A stretch of 9,371 nucleotides of DNA from an uncultured Clostridia bacterium (lineage in GTDB: Bacteria > Bacillota > Clostridia > Peptostreptococcales > Anaerovoracaceae): the NCBI GenBank assembly GCA_946541285.1, contig CAMNJG010000042.1, positions 1 to 9,371 of the forward strand, in the 5' to 3' direction. This document shows, piece by piece, positions 1 through 8,101 of this stretch; the first letter of the stretch is position 1, and every line of letters begins with the position of its first letter. The position numbers and the translations under genes were made by a program. The notes under the pieces were generated by a model, which had not been told where the DNA came from, searched no databases, and saw only the letters and a program-made list of their open reading frames with translations.

Positions 1-1974
1 CTGATCTCGGCAGTCTGCATCGCGCTGGCCGCCATGTTCCTGATCTGGACGGTCGCGGGCACGATGCTGTTTTCTTTTGGAGTCGAGGAGGAACCGCGTG
101 AGGTGTCTGCCGCTCCTGCGGAACAGACCGGGAACGTTTCTCCGTTTGAAGCACGGGAAAAAGAGGCACTGGCTGAAGCTCCGGAAGCCTCGGTCATGGC
201 GTCGGGGCAGACCGCGGTGACCGCTTCGGAACTGCGGGGCATCTGGGTGTCGACTGTCGCGAACCTGGATTATCCGACCGTTCCGTCCACTTCACCGCAG
301 GCACTGAAGGCAGAGGCGGATATCGTGATCCACGATTGCTATGAAATGGGGATGAACGCGATCTTTCTGCAGGTACGTCCTGCCGCTGACGCGTTTTACC
401 GCTCCGCGTACTTTCCCTGGAGCCGCTATCTGACCGGACAGCAGGGACTGGAACCGGAGGATGGATTTGACCCGCTGGCCTACTGGGTGGAAAAGGCCCA
501 TGAGCGCGGGATCGAGCTGCACGCGTGGATCAATCCTTACAGGATCACCTCGTCTTCCAGTGACTGGGACCGCCTGTCCTGGAACAATCCTGCAAAAGGC
601 GCATGGAACGATTATGTCGTCCGCTTTAACGGAAATTATTATTTTGATCCGGGCCAGCCGGCGGTCAGGGACCTGATTACGGCGGCCGCGGTGGAAATTG
701 TTCAGAATTATAACGTAGACGGCATTCATTTTGATGATTATTTTTATCCGGAACAGACTTCCTCGGCAGCGTTCAATGACACAGGCACTTACGCCGCTTA
801 TGGTAACGGGATGAATCTCGCGGACTGGCGCAGGGAAAATGTCAATCAGCTGATCCGTCAGGTCAATGACGCAGTACACACGGCGGATCCGCACTGTGTG
901 TTCGGAGTCAGTCCGATGGGCGTCTGGGCCAATTACGGGACCAGTTCCCTGGGTTCCGCGACCAGGGGCGGAGAGTCTTATTCACAGCGGTACGCGGATT
1001 CCTACACCTGGGTGAAAAATCACTGGATCGATTATATCGCGCCACAGATCTACTGGAATATCGGATTCAGCGCGGCGGATTACGCGGTGCTGGCAAACTG
1101 GTGGAGTGATGTGGTCCGTGGCACGGATGTAAAACTGTATATTGGCATGGCGGATTACAGAGTCGCCAGTTCTTCCTGGGGATGGTCAGGGACTTCGGAG
1201 ATTCTCCGTCAGCTGCAGCTGAATGACACGCTGCCGGAGATCAGTGGGGAGATCCATTTCCGCTATAAATCCGCGGCAGGCCATGCAGGGCTGTATGAAC
1301 TGTACCGCGGGGTCTACGCTTCAAACCGTCAGGCGGCGTATACCGATCCGGCGGGGGCCGGGCCGTCCACGGGGTTGTATGACATTTCCGGCCACTGGGC
1401 TGAATCGTATATTCTCTCTCTGGTTGAAAAGGGCGTCATCCAGGGGATGGGCGACGGGACCTTCCGTCCCAACGCGCCGGTAACCAGGGCCCAGTTTATA
1501 AAAATGATGGCTACGGCGGAGGGCGTTTCGTCCTTTGAGGATCTGCCGGAAGTGGATTTTACGGATGTTCCTGCGGGATCCTGGTTCACCGGGCCGATCC
1601 GCTGGGCTGTGGCTCAGGGGATTGCCTCCGGCAGAAGCCGGACTACCTTTGCGCCGGATGAAAATATTACGAGGCAGGAGATGGCAGTGATGCTTCACCG
1701 TTATTACGGCAGGACCAGTCAGGAAACGGAGGCGGCTCTGTCAGATACGGCACCGGAGCCGACTGTGTTCGCGGATGACGGGGATATTTCCGAGTGGGCT
1801 GCAGACGCGGTCCGCGCGGTGACTGCGGCCGGCCTGATGAATGGCTTCCTGGAATCGGACAGATCTTTCTTCTATCCGTCCCGCAACACAACGAGAGCGG
1901 AAGCCGCGAAGGTCATCAGTGAAATACAGGCGAAGAAACAGCCGGAAAGCCCATCGGAAGGAGATGCCGCATGA
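1..1974 (+). CDS. SLH-anchored GHL10 (DUF187) family glycoside hydrolase, 5' partial
   Basis: This is a secreted or surface-anchored glycoside hydrolase of the GHL10 family (YngK/DigH-like). The E. coli member DigH acts on denuded peptidoglycan glycan strands, so a cell-wall glycan substrate is a reasonable inference here. The frame is open to base 1, so the first ATG seen (34) is probably internal and the true start lies upstream. Residue numbers count from that ATG. A hydrophobic signal or anchor segment covers the first residues (AAMFLIWTVAG). The catalytic-type domain runs from about 66 (ELRGIWVSTV) to 410, with the family motif DGIHFDDYFYP at 229-239 and HAWINPYR before it. Three S-layer-homology repeats follow (about 450-495, 508-562, 579-633), each with its TR motif (VTRAQF, ITRQEM, TTRAEA), implying binding to a secondary cell-wall polymer. 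Its stop overlaps the next start (ATGA). The family is clear; the exact substrate is unknown. Confidence 0.9.
   Translation: MISAVCIALAAMFLIWTVAGTMLFSFGVEEEPREVSAAPAEQTGNVSPFEAREKEALAEAPEASVMASGQTAVTASELRGIWVSTVANLDYPTVPSTSPQALKAEADIVIHDCYEMGMNAIFLQVRPAADAFYRSAYFPWSRYLTGQQGLEPEDGFDPLAYWVEKAHERGIELHAWINPYRITSSSSDWDRLSWNNPAKGAWNDYVVRFNGNYYFDPGQPAVRDLITAAAVEIVQNYNVDGIHFDDYFYPEQTSSAAFNDTGTYAAYGNGMNLADWRRENVNQLIRQVNDAVHTADPHCVFGVSPMGVWANYGTSSLGSATRGGESYSQRYADSYTWVKNHWIDYIAPQIYWNIGFSAADYAVLANWWSDVVRGTDVKLYIGMADYRVASSSWGWSGTSEILRQLQLNDTLPEISGEIHFRYKSAAGHAGLYELYRGVYASNRQAAYTDPAGAGPSTGLYDISGHWAESYILSLVEKGVIQGMGDGTFRPNAPVTRAQFIKMMATAEGVSSFEDLPEVDFTDVPAGSWFTGPIRWAVAQGIASGRSRTTFAPDENITRQEMAVMLHRYYGRTSQETEAALSDTAPEPTVFADDGDISEWAADAVRAVTAAGLMNGFLESDRSFFYPSRNTTRAEAAKVISEIQAKKQPESPSEGDAA
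1958..1963 (+). promoter_or_regulatory. Ribosome binding site of the 58-aa membrane protein
   Basis: AAGGAG lies 7 nt before the ATG at 1971, inside the 3' end of the glycosidase gene. This near-consensus site is the main reason for calling the short downstream reading frame a real gene. Confidence 0.7.
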
Positions 1975-2147
1975 ATCCTTTATTCATCATGGCCCTGGTG
2001 GGGGTCGTACTGGGACTGGGACTGGTGATCTTTACCCTTGTTTCCAGGTCAAAGCTTCCTTCCTGGAGTGTTCTTATATTTATGCTGACCGGCGTACTGA
2101 TCGCGCTGTCAGGGCTACTGATCGCTCTGGGGACAGCAGCAGGATAA
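1971..2147 (+). CDS. 58-aa two-transmembrane small protein between glycosidase and trkA
   Basis: This is a short gene of unknown function. It encodes 58 residues beginning MNPLFIMALVGVVLG. Two hydrophobic helices (about 4-24 and 33-54) are joined by a short polar turn with two basic residues (SRSKLPSW), which predicts a membrane hairpin. The start is well supported: AAGGAG at 1958-1963 with a 7-nt spacer, and an ATGA overlap with the preceding stop that suggests translational coupling. It ends in a single TAA at 2145-2147, only 6 nt before the trkA ATG and in the same reading frame as trkA. The setting suggests an envelope protein co-made with the K+ uptake proteins, possibly a membrane partner for the peripheral TrkA, but that is inference. 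It could also be a lineage-specific protein with no Trk role. Confidence 0.72.
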   Translation: MNPLFIMALVGVVLGLGLVIFTLVSRSKLPSWSVLIFMLTGVLIALSGLLIALGTAAG

Positions 2148-2153
2148 AAATGT

Positions 2154-3509
2154 ATGAATATTATCATAATTGGATGCGGACGCGTGGGAACCACGCTGGC
2201 TGAACAGCTGTCGACAGATGAATACGATGTGACCATCATCGATATGTCGGAGCAGAAGATTACATCGATCATGGAACGGGCGGATGTTCTCGGAATCCGT
2301 GGCAACGGGACGTCCGTTGCCACGCTCCGGGAGGCCGGGATCGAGAAAACCGATCTTCTGATCGCGGTGACGGAGTCGGATGAGCAGAACATTCTTTCCT
2401 GTCTGACAGGGAGGAAACTGGGAGCCGGCAACACCATCGCCCGGGTGAGGAATCCACAGTACAACGATGTCCTCCCCCTGATCAAGAATGACCTGGGGCT
2501 GAGTATGTCGGTGAATCCGGACGCGGCCTGCGCGGAGGAAATGGTCCGGGTGCTGAAGTTCCCGTCCATGATCAAAGTGGACCAGTTTGCCGGCGGGAAG
2601 GCGGAGATGCTGGAATTTGACGTGCCGGAAGGCAGTCCGCTGACAGGGGTGGTACTGGAAAATCTGTGGAGGATCAACCCGGAGATTCTGATCTGTGCCG
2701 TCATGAAAAAAAACGGCGAAGTGATCATTCCGTCCGGGAAATACCAGATCGAAGAATCCGACCGGATCGAGATCGCCGGGAACCGGGCGGAAGTCCTCCG
2801 TTTCTTCCATTCCATCGGGGTCAAATCCGACCGGATCCGTAATATTGTCATCGTCGGCGGAGGACGTATCTCTTATTATCTGTCCCGCTCCCTTCTGGAA
2901 CTGGGGATGCATGTCAAGATTATCGAAAAAAACCGCGAACGCTGTCTGGAACTGGCGGAACTGCTCCCGGGAGCGGCCATTATCTGTGGTGACGGTACCG
3001 ATCAGCAGTTCCTGATCGAAGAAGGCGCGGACAGGGCGGATGCTTTCGCGTCACTGACCGGTATCGATGAACAGAATATTATGCTCAGTATGTACATCCG
3101 TTCCATTTCCAAAGCGAAGCTGATTACCAGGATCTCGAATAATCCGTTTTCAACTCTGTTGCCGGCACTGGATCTGGGAAGTGTCTTTTATCCGTACATT
3201 ACTGCTTCCGAACAGGTGCTGCGCTTTATCCGGGCGATGAAAAATTCCTATGAATCCTCCGAGGTTGAAGCACTGTTCCGCATCGTCGATGAAAAGGCAG
3301 AGGCGCTGGAATTCATTGTAGGTTCCGGATGCAGTCTGGTTCATCAGAAATTCCGGGATCTTGAACTGAGAAATGATGTCATAGTGGGCCTGATCAGCCG
3401 GAAAGGAAAAATCATTATCCCGCGGGGCGGGGATATGCTTCTTCCGGGAGACAGAGCGGTAGTCATTACGTCGGGACAGGTTGATACTCTTGAAGATATT
3501 GTAAAGTGA
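2154..3509 (+). CDS. trkA: Trk system potassium uptake regulatory subunit TrkA
   Basis: TrkA is the cytosolic, peripheral-membrane gating subunit of Trk K+ uptake and binds NAD(H) or other nucleotides. The 451 aa match the usual length of a full-length TrkA with two RCK modules. The first Rossmann fold has GCGRVG at 7-12 and the acidic residue D30 at the end of the second strand (VTIID). The second has GGGRIS at 235-240 with E258 in the equivalent place. Each is followed by a RCK_C/TrkA_C region (about 135-220 and 365-450). ATG 2154 is the first start possible in frame, because TAA at 2145-2147 lies just upstream. The ribosome site is weak (AGGA at 2141-2144, inside the previous gene), which points to coupling with the small membrane protein. 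trkH follows after 7 nt, so the two subunits are made together. Confidence 0.95.
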   Translation: MNIIIIGCGRVGTTLAEQLSTDEYDVTIIDMSEQKITSIMERADVLGIRGNGTSVATLREAGIEKTDLLIAVTESDEQNILSCLTGRKLGAGNTIARVRNPQYNDVLPLIKNDLGLSMSVNPDAACAEEMVRVLKFPSMIKVDQFAGGKAEMLEFDVPEGSPLTGVVLENLWRINPEILICAVMKKNGEVIIPSGKYQIEESDRIEIAGNRAEVLRFFHSIGVKSDRIRNIVIVGGGRISYYLSRSLLELGMHVKIIEKNRERCLELAELLPGAAIICGDGTDQQFLIEEGADRADAFASLTGIDEQNIMLSMYIRSISKAKLITRISNNPFSTLLPALDLGSVFYPYITASEQVLRFIRAMKNSYESSEVEALFRIVDEKAEALEFIVGSGCSLVHQKFRDLELRNDVIVGLISRKGKIIIPRGGDMLLPGDRAVVITSGQVDTLEDIVK

Positions 3510-3516
3510 AGCAGAG

Positions 3517-4977
3517 ATGAATTATCGTACAGTCTTTCATACCGTCGGGAATATCCTTGTGATCGAAGGGATCATCATGCTGATCCCCATGCTGGTGGCA
3601 TTGTATTACGGGGAATCCGGAGCACTGACGGGATTTGCGGCAGCGATTCTCATGACGGCCTTTTCCGGCTTCCTCCTGACGAGGATCGACCGACGCGGCC
3701 GGGCGCCGCTGGCCAGGGACCGGATGGCCATCGTCGCTTTATCCTGGATCAGTATCAGTCTTTTCGGAGCTATTCCCTATTATGTCAGTGGTGAAATACC
3801 GATTTTCGCGGAGGCCTTCTTTGAAACCATGTCCGGTTTTACGACGACCGGGATTACGGTGTTCAAGGATCTTGAAACGGTCAGCCGGTCACTGCTGTTC
3901 TGGCGTTCGTTTACGGTCTGGCTGGGAGGCATGGGCGTCCTGGTGTTTATGATCGCGGTCCTGCCCCGGTCCGGCAAGGGGCGGAGCAAAAGCAGCGCGG
4001 TCAGCCTGATGCGGGGCGAAAGCTCCGGTCCCCAGAACGATAAAATCGTTCCCCGGATGCAGAAATCCGCGGTCATTCTGTACCTGATTTACGCGGGACT
4101 GTCCGTGCTCAATCTGATTTTCCTGAAGGCAGGAGGCATGAACTGGTTTGACGCGGTTCTCACCATGTTCGGAACAGCCGGGACAGGCGGTTTTAACATT
4201 CATGACCAGTCCATCGCGTATTATGGAAGCGAATACATCACCGTCGTTACGGCGGTTTTCATGTTCCTTTTCGGTGTCAGTTACTCCCTGTTCTTTTTAG
4301 TACTGACGGGGAAGGCCGCGATTGCTTTCCGGAATCCGGAACTCCGGACCTACGCGCTCCTGACAGGGGCGGCTTCCGTCGCGATCGCGCTGAACATCAT
4401 GGGAAAATACGGGAGCTTCCTGCGGGCGCTGATGAATTCCTCTTTCGCTGTGACCGCGATGATTTCCAGCACCGGGTATATTCAGGAAAATTATGACGCG
4501 TGGCCGGGATTTTCCAGGATCGTGCTGCTGCTCCTGATGTTCTGCGGAGGCTGCTCCGGTTCTACCGCGTGCGGTATCAAACTGTCCCGTGTCATCATCC
4601 TGGCCAGGATCGTCAGGACCGATCTGAAGAAGTTCCTGAGTCCCCATTCTGTTACGCTGATTGAGTATAATGGCAGGCCTCTCAAGCAGGAAACGATTAA
4701 TGGGGTACATTCATTTTTTATCATGTATTTCGCGGTATTTGCCGTTTCCGTTATCCTTGTCTCGATCAACGATTTTGATATGGTGACCAGCATCAGCGCG
4801 GTTGCCGCGGCGATCAACAATGTCGGCTGTGGTTTTTCCATGGTGGGGCCGAATGGATCGTTTTCCATGTTTTCCCGCTTTTCCATGATAGTCCTCAGCT
4901 TTGACATGCTGGCGGGGCGGCTGGAAATTTTCCCGATGGTGATGCTGTTCTACCCGCGGACCTGGAGCCGTTACTGA
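3517..4977 (+). CDS. trkH: Trk/Ktr-family potassium channel subunit TrkH
   Basis: This is the membrane K+-translocating subunit that partners TrkA. It has 486 aa and many hydrophobic helices, in line with four M1-P-M2 repeats plus extra N-terminal helices. All four pore-loop signatures are visible: SGFTTTGIT (106-114), GTAGTGGFN (219-227), MISSTGY (315-321) and INNVGCGF (433-440). Each carries the conserved glycine expected in the selectivity filter. The C-terminus LAGRLEIFPMVMLFYPRTW is the typical TrkH ending. The ATG is 7 nt after the trkA stop with only a poor ribosome site (GCAGAG), so translation is probably coupled. The family is certain. TrkH versus KtrB cannot be settled by eye, but pairing with a double-RCK TrkA favours TrkH. 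Confidence 0.95.
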   Translation: MNYRTVFHTVGNILVIEGIIMLIPMLVALYYGESGALTGFAAAILMTAFSGFLLTRIDRRGRAPLARDRMAIVALSWISISLFGAIPYYVSGEIPIFAEAFFETMSGFTTTGITVFKDLETVSRSLLFWRSFTVWLGGMGVLVFMIAVLPRSGKGRSKSSAVSLMRGESSGPQNDKIVPRMQKSAVILYLIYAGLSVLNLIFLKAGGMNWFDAVLTMFGTAGTGGFNIHDQSIAYYGSEYITVVTAVFMFLFGVSYSLFFLVLTGKAAIAFRNPELRTYALLTGAASVAIALNIMGKYGSFLRALMNSSFAVTAMISSTGYIQENYDAWPGFSRIVLLLLMFCGGCSGSTACGIKLSRVIILARIVRTDLKKFLSPHSVTLIEYNGRPLKQETINGVHSFFIMYFAVFAVSVILVSINDFDMVTSISAVAAAINNVGCGFSMVGPNGSFSMFSRFSMIVLSFDMLAGRLEIFPMVMLFYPRTWSRY

Positions 4978-5143
4978 TCATTCCAGGATCGCGCAGGAAT
5001 GACGGCGTGTTTTTTCACGCACTTTCACGCATCCGGCGGGCAAAGCGTGCGGAGGAACGAGGAACTAAGAAAATTCATGGATCTCGGCATGCCGGTTGAT
5101 GGTCCGGTTGCCGCGGCTTTTTACGGATGAAAGGAGTCCCCAA
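4978..5143 (+). promoter_or_regulatory. Intergenic leader with several hairpins before the amidohydrolase
   Basis: This 166-nt gap holds no gene. Seen directly: TCATTCC (4978-4984) pairs with GGAATGA (4996-5002). GCGTG (5005-5009) can pair with CACGC at 5016-5020 across a loop of six T, or with a second CACGC at 5026-5030. That second CACGC can instead pair with GCGTG at 5045-5049. CGGCA plus CCGG (5085-5095) pairs with CCGG plus TGCCG (5104-5113), followed by CGGC and five T (5118-5122). The first hairpin may end the trkH transcript, and the last resembles a weak terminator placed before the next ribosome site, as in an attenuator. I do not recognise a known riboswitch and see no clear -35/-10 pair. 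Confidence 0.4.
5130..5136 (+). promoter_or_regulatory. Ribosome binding site that places the amidohydrolase start at TTG 5144
   Basis: AAAGGAG sits 7 nt before TTG 5144. An earlier in-frame TTG at 5096 and the ATG next to it have no comparable site, and starting there would place this Shine-Dalgarno inside the coding region. Confidence 0.75.
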
Positions 5144-6436
5144 TTGCTGTTCAGTGATATTACGATTCTTGACGAATTTTTTGAAGAACAGAAACATATG
5201 TACGTAGGTGTCGAGGGAAAGACCATTTCCTATATCGGCAGTACCCGCCCGGAGAAAGACTTCGGGGAAGAATACGATGGAACGGGAAAGCTGCTGATGA
5301 GCGCCTTCTATAACGCGCACGCGCACAGTCCGATGATGCTGATGCGGGGCTACGGAGAGAACCTGGCGCTGTCAGACTGGCTGAATACCCGGATTTTTCC
5401 GTTCGAGGACAAACTGTACAGTGACGCGGTGTATTACGCGACCCTTCTGGCGATGGCAGAATCCCTCCGTTTCGGGATCGTATCTACCAGCGATATGTAC
5501 TATTTCTGTGAGGATATGGTCCGGGCTGTCGCGGACAGTGGCGCGAAGGCCAATATTTCCAGAAGTATCACCAGTTTCACGGAGGGTTCGGTAAAGAACG
5601 CGGACAGTTACCGGGAGGCGGTCGCGCTGGCGGAGAACTGCCATGGCGCGGCAGATGGACGCATTCTGGTGGATGCCAGTATCCACGCGGAGTATACCAA
5701 TACTGAGCAGAGTATCCTGGATGTCGCGGAGTACGCTTCGCTCTACGGACTGAATATGCACGTGCATATCTCAGAGACGAGGGAGGAACATGAGGAATGC
5801 AGACAGCGCCACGGGGGCAGGACTCCGGTACAGCTGTTCTGTGACCTTGGCGCGTTTGATACCAGGACGACGGCGGCCCACTGCGTATGGATTACAGACG
5901 AAGACCGGCAGATTTTCGCGGAGAAGAACGTGACGGTGGCGAGCTGTCCGGTGAGTAACCTGAAACTGGCCAGCGGCATCGCGGATATCCCGGCACTTCT
6001 GGAAAAAGGGATCAATGTCGCGATCGGGACCGACAGTGTAGCCAGCAATAACAGCCTGAATTTCATCGAGGAAATGAAATTTTTCGCGCTGCTGAACAAG
6101 GTAAAGCACTATGATCCGACCCTTGTGACTCCACGGCAGACGCTGAAGGCGGCGACCAGGGCGGGCGCGGTCTCCCAGGGACGGGAAGACTGCGGGCTCC
6201 TGAAAGAAGGAAACCGCGCGGACCTGATTGTGCTGGACCTGTCCGTACCGCATATGAAGCCTGTCCATGATCTGGCGACGAACCTTGTCTATTCTGCGTC
6301 AGGAAGCGATGTGCTCCTGACCATGTGTGACGGAAACGTCCTGTACCGTGACGGCGAGTTCCTGAGTATCGATATTGAAAAAGCTGTCGCGGAAACAGAA
6401 AACGCGTGCGCGAAAATACTGGAAAGCCTGGCGTAA
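5144..6436 (+). CDS. Amidohydrolase, MTA/SAH deaminase or chlorohydrolase-like
   Basis: This is a metal-dependent deaminase of the amidohydrolase superfamily, in the cytosolic group that includes 5'-methylthioadenosine/S-adenosylhomocysteine deaminase (MtaD), SsnA and the atrazine chlorohydrolases. Numbered from TTG 5144 (430 aa): the metal motif HAH is at 59-61 (NAHAHSPM), HVHISE gives H208 and E211 (HxxE, the zinc ligand and catalytic acid of aminohydrolases), then H246 (AAHCVW) and D297 (GTDS). All expected ligands are present, so it should be active. The start rests on AAAGGAG at 5130-5136 and on the N-terminus MLFSDITILDEFFE, which fits the family's usual opening. Deamination of a purine nucleoside or its thio derivative is the best guess; the true substrate cannot be read from sequence. 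The flippase start is 34 nt downstream. Confidence 0.88.
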   Translation: MLFSDITILDEFFEEQKHMYVGVEGKTISYIGSTRPEKDFGEEYDGTGKLLMSAFYNAHAHSPMMLMRGYGENLALSDWLNTRIFPFEDKLYSDAVYYATLLAMAESLRFGIVSTSDMYYFCEDMVRAVADSGAKANISRSITSFTEGSVKNADSYREAVALAENCHGAADGRILVDASIHAEYTNTEQSILDVAEYASLYGLNMHVHISETREEHEECRQRHGGRTPVQLFCDLGAFDTRTTAAHCVWITDEDRQIFAEKNVTVASCPVSNLKLASGIADIPALLEKGINVAIGTDSVASNNSLNFIEEMKFFALLNKVKHYDPTLVTPRQTLKAATRAGAVSQGREDCGLLKEGNRADLIVLDLSVPHMKPVHDLATNLVYSASGSDVLLTMCDGNVLYRDGEFLSIDIEKAVAETENACAKILESLA

Positions 6437-6470
6437 AGCACCGGCTTCCGCAGAAAATACTGTGATCGTT

Positions 6471-8072
6471 ATGTCAAGAAAAACATTTATGAAAGGCGCG
6501 GTCATCCTGGGAGCGGCCGGCGTGATTGTCAAGATTCTGGGAGCTTTCTTCCGCATACCGCTGGGCAACATCATCGGGGATACCGGGATGGGGTATTACC
6601 AGACGGCTTATCCGGTGTACGTACTTCTGCTGGCGATTTCGACAGCGGGGATTCCGACCGCGATCGCCCGTCTGGTCTCGGAACAGACTGCGGAGGGAAA
6701 TCACAGAGAAGCTTTCCGCGTGTTCCGGCTTTCCTTTGGGCTGCTGGCAGCCATCGGGATGGCGGGCTTTCTGATCCTGCTGCTGGGAGCGCCGTTTTTC
6801 GCCGGATTTTCCTCGGAACGGGCAGTGTACGCGATCCGCGCGATTTCGCCGGCGCTGCTGCTGATTTCCATGATGGCCGCGTTCAGGGGCTATTTCCAGG
6901 GACTGCAGGATATGATGCCGACAGCGGTATCGCAGGTAGCCGAGCAGTTTTTCCGGGTGGTATCGGGTCTGGCACTGGCAGTACTGCTGCTCCCCCGTGG
7001 CATTGAATACGCTGCCGCGGGCGCGTCCTTTGGCGCGGTAGCGGGGGGACTGTCCGGGCTGCTGGTGATCCTGGTCATTTATTTCCGGCGAAGAAGTTCT
7101 GTCCTGGACGCCGTGCGGAGTACCCCGGCGGAGAATCCACGGGAAGATGCCCGTTCCATTATCAAAAAGATCGTGGTGATCGCGGTACCGATTACTGTCG
7201 GGGTTTCCGTGATGCCGGTGATGAATATGATCGATCTCCTGCTGGTACCGGGCAGGCTGACAGTGGCGGGATTCTCCCCGGAAGAAGCCAACCGCCTCTA
7301 CGGGCAGCTCTCCGGATTCGCGGCGTCGCTGATCAATCTGCCGCAGGTTCTGACGCAGAGTATCGCGCTCAGTCTGGTACCGGCCATCGCCGCGGCGCAT
7401 CAGGTAAAGGACCGGAAAACGGTGAAGCAGAATACCGAAACCGGGCTGCGGATGGCCATGATCGTCGGGTTTCCCTGCGCGGCGGGGATGCTGGCCCTGG
7501 CGGAACCGGTGATGCTGCTGCTTTTCCCCGCGCAGAAAGAAAGCGCGGTCAGCGCGGCCGGAATTCTGGCCGTGCTGGCTGTTGGTGTCGTATTCCTTTC
7601 CTCAGTACAGACACTGACCGGAATCCTGCAGGGGATCGGCCGGCAGATGATCCCGGTCGTCAATCTTCTGATCGGCGCCGGATGCAAGCTGATCCTGACC
7701 TGGTTTCTGACCGGGCTGCCTTTCTGGAATGTCCGGGGGGCGGCTGCCGGTACGGTGTCGGCCTATCTGGTCGCTTCCATCCTGAATATACGGGCGGTAC
7801 GCCGGCATACCGGCGCGAGGTTTGATCTTTCCCTGACTTTCTTACGTCCGGGGATCGCGTCCGCGATCATGGGGTTTGCGGCGTGGCTGCTTTTCAGAGT
7901 GCTGTCGCCGGTCGTGGGAAATATCGCGGGAACCGGGGTGGCTGTCCTGGCAGGGATACTCCTGTACGTGCTTCTGGTGTTTGTGCTGAAGATCGTAACT
8001 TCAGAAGAACTGGAGCAGTTTCCGGGAGGAAAACGACTGTCGGGAATTCTCCGGAAAATCCGGAAAAAATGA
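6471..8072 (+). CDS. MATE/MOP-superfamily flippase, SpoVB/YabM/MurJ-like
   Basis: This is a polytopic membrane flippase of the MOP superfamily (polysaccharide biosynthesis protein family). Members such as MurJ, SpoVB and YabM move lipid-linked cell-wall or spore-wall precursors across the membrane. From ATG 6471 it has 533 aa with about 14 hydrophobic helices. The N-terminus is typical: SRKTFMKGAVILGAAG, then VKILGAFFRIPLGNIIG and GMGYYQTAYPVY. The frame stays open upstream to a TTG at 6375 inside the amidohydrolase, but the family match begins near ATG 6471; GTG 6462 is the alternative. Neither has a good Shine-Dalgarno site. The location, two recognised genes before an RqcP/YabO gene, matches the place of yabM in Bacillus subtilis, so a YabM-type role is favoured over MurJ proper. 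The cargo is unknown. Confidence 0.88.
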   Translation: MSRKTFMKGAVILGAAGVIVKILGAFFRIPLGNIIGDTGMGYYQTAYPVYVLLLAISTAGIPTAIARLVSEQTAEGNHREAFRVFRLSFGLLAAIGMAGFLILLLGAPFFAGFSSERAVYAIRAISPALLLISMMAAFRGYFQGLQDMMPTAVSQVAEQFFRVVSGLALAVLLLPRGIEYAAAGASFGAVAGGLSGLLVILVIYFRRRSSVLDAVRSTPAENPREDARSIIKKIVVIAVPITVGVSVMPVMNMIDLLLVPGRLTVAGFSPEEANRLYGQLSGFAASLINLPQVLTQSIALSLVPAIAAAHQVKDRKTVKQNTETGLRMAMIVGFPCAAGMLALAEPVMLLLFPAQKESAVSAAGILAVLAVGVVFLSSVQTLTGILQGIGRQMIPVVNLLIGAGCKLILTWFLTGLPFWNVRGAAAGTVSAYLVASILNIRAVRRHTGARFDLSLTFLRPGIASAIMGFAAWLLFRVLSPVVGNIAGTGVAVLAGILLYVLLVFVLKIVTSEELEQFPGGKRLSGILRKIRKK

Positions 8073-8099
8073 CGCAGTATCGGGGTTCCTTTTTATAAT
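8069..8099 (+). promoter_or_regulatory. Candidate sigma-A promoter for the structured RNA block
   Basis: A perfect TATAAT lies at 8094-8099. The best -35 is ATGACG at 8069-8074, four of six matches, at a rather long 19-nt spacing that overlaps the flippase stop. Transcription would begin near 8104-8108, at the very edge of the first fold. The -10 is strong by eye and the -35 is weak. A tension remains: a start after 8104 would trim the outermost base pairs of the first closing stem. Confidence 0.42.
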
Positions 8100-8101
8100 T
8101 C

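Noticed and set aside
1916..2912. Long open frames on the - strand over the trkA region (about 265 and 311 codons)
   Set aside because: They lie opposite trkA, which has clear family motifs throughout. They read as low-complexity Ser/Arg/Pro-rich or His/Asp-rich translations typical of the complement of GC-rich genes.
5085..5122. Stem plus five T upstream of the amidohydrolase as a firm intrinsic terminator
   Set aside because: The stem has internal mismatches and four bases separate it from a short T-run, so it is noted only as part of the leader.
5096..5143. Upstream start (TTG 5096) for the amidohydrolase, adding 16 residues
   Set aside because: There is no ribosome site for it, the extra residues do not look like the family N-terminus, and AAAGGAG before TTG 5144 is much stronger.
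6474..7400. A 308-codon open frame on the - strand opposite the flippase
   Set aside because: Its translation is rich in R, Q, H and G with no recognisable domain, and the + strand gene explains the region fully.
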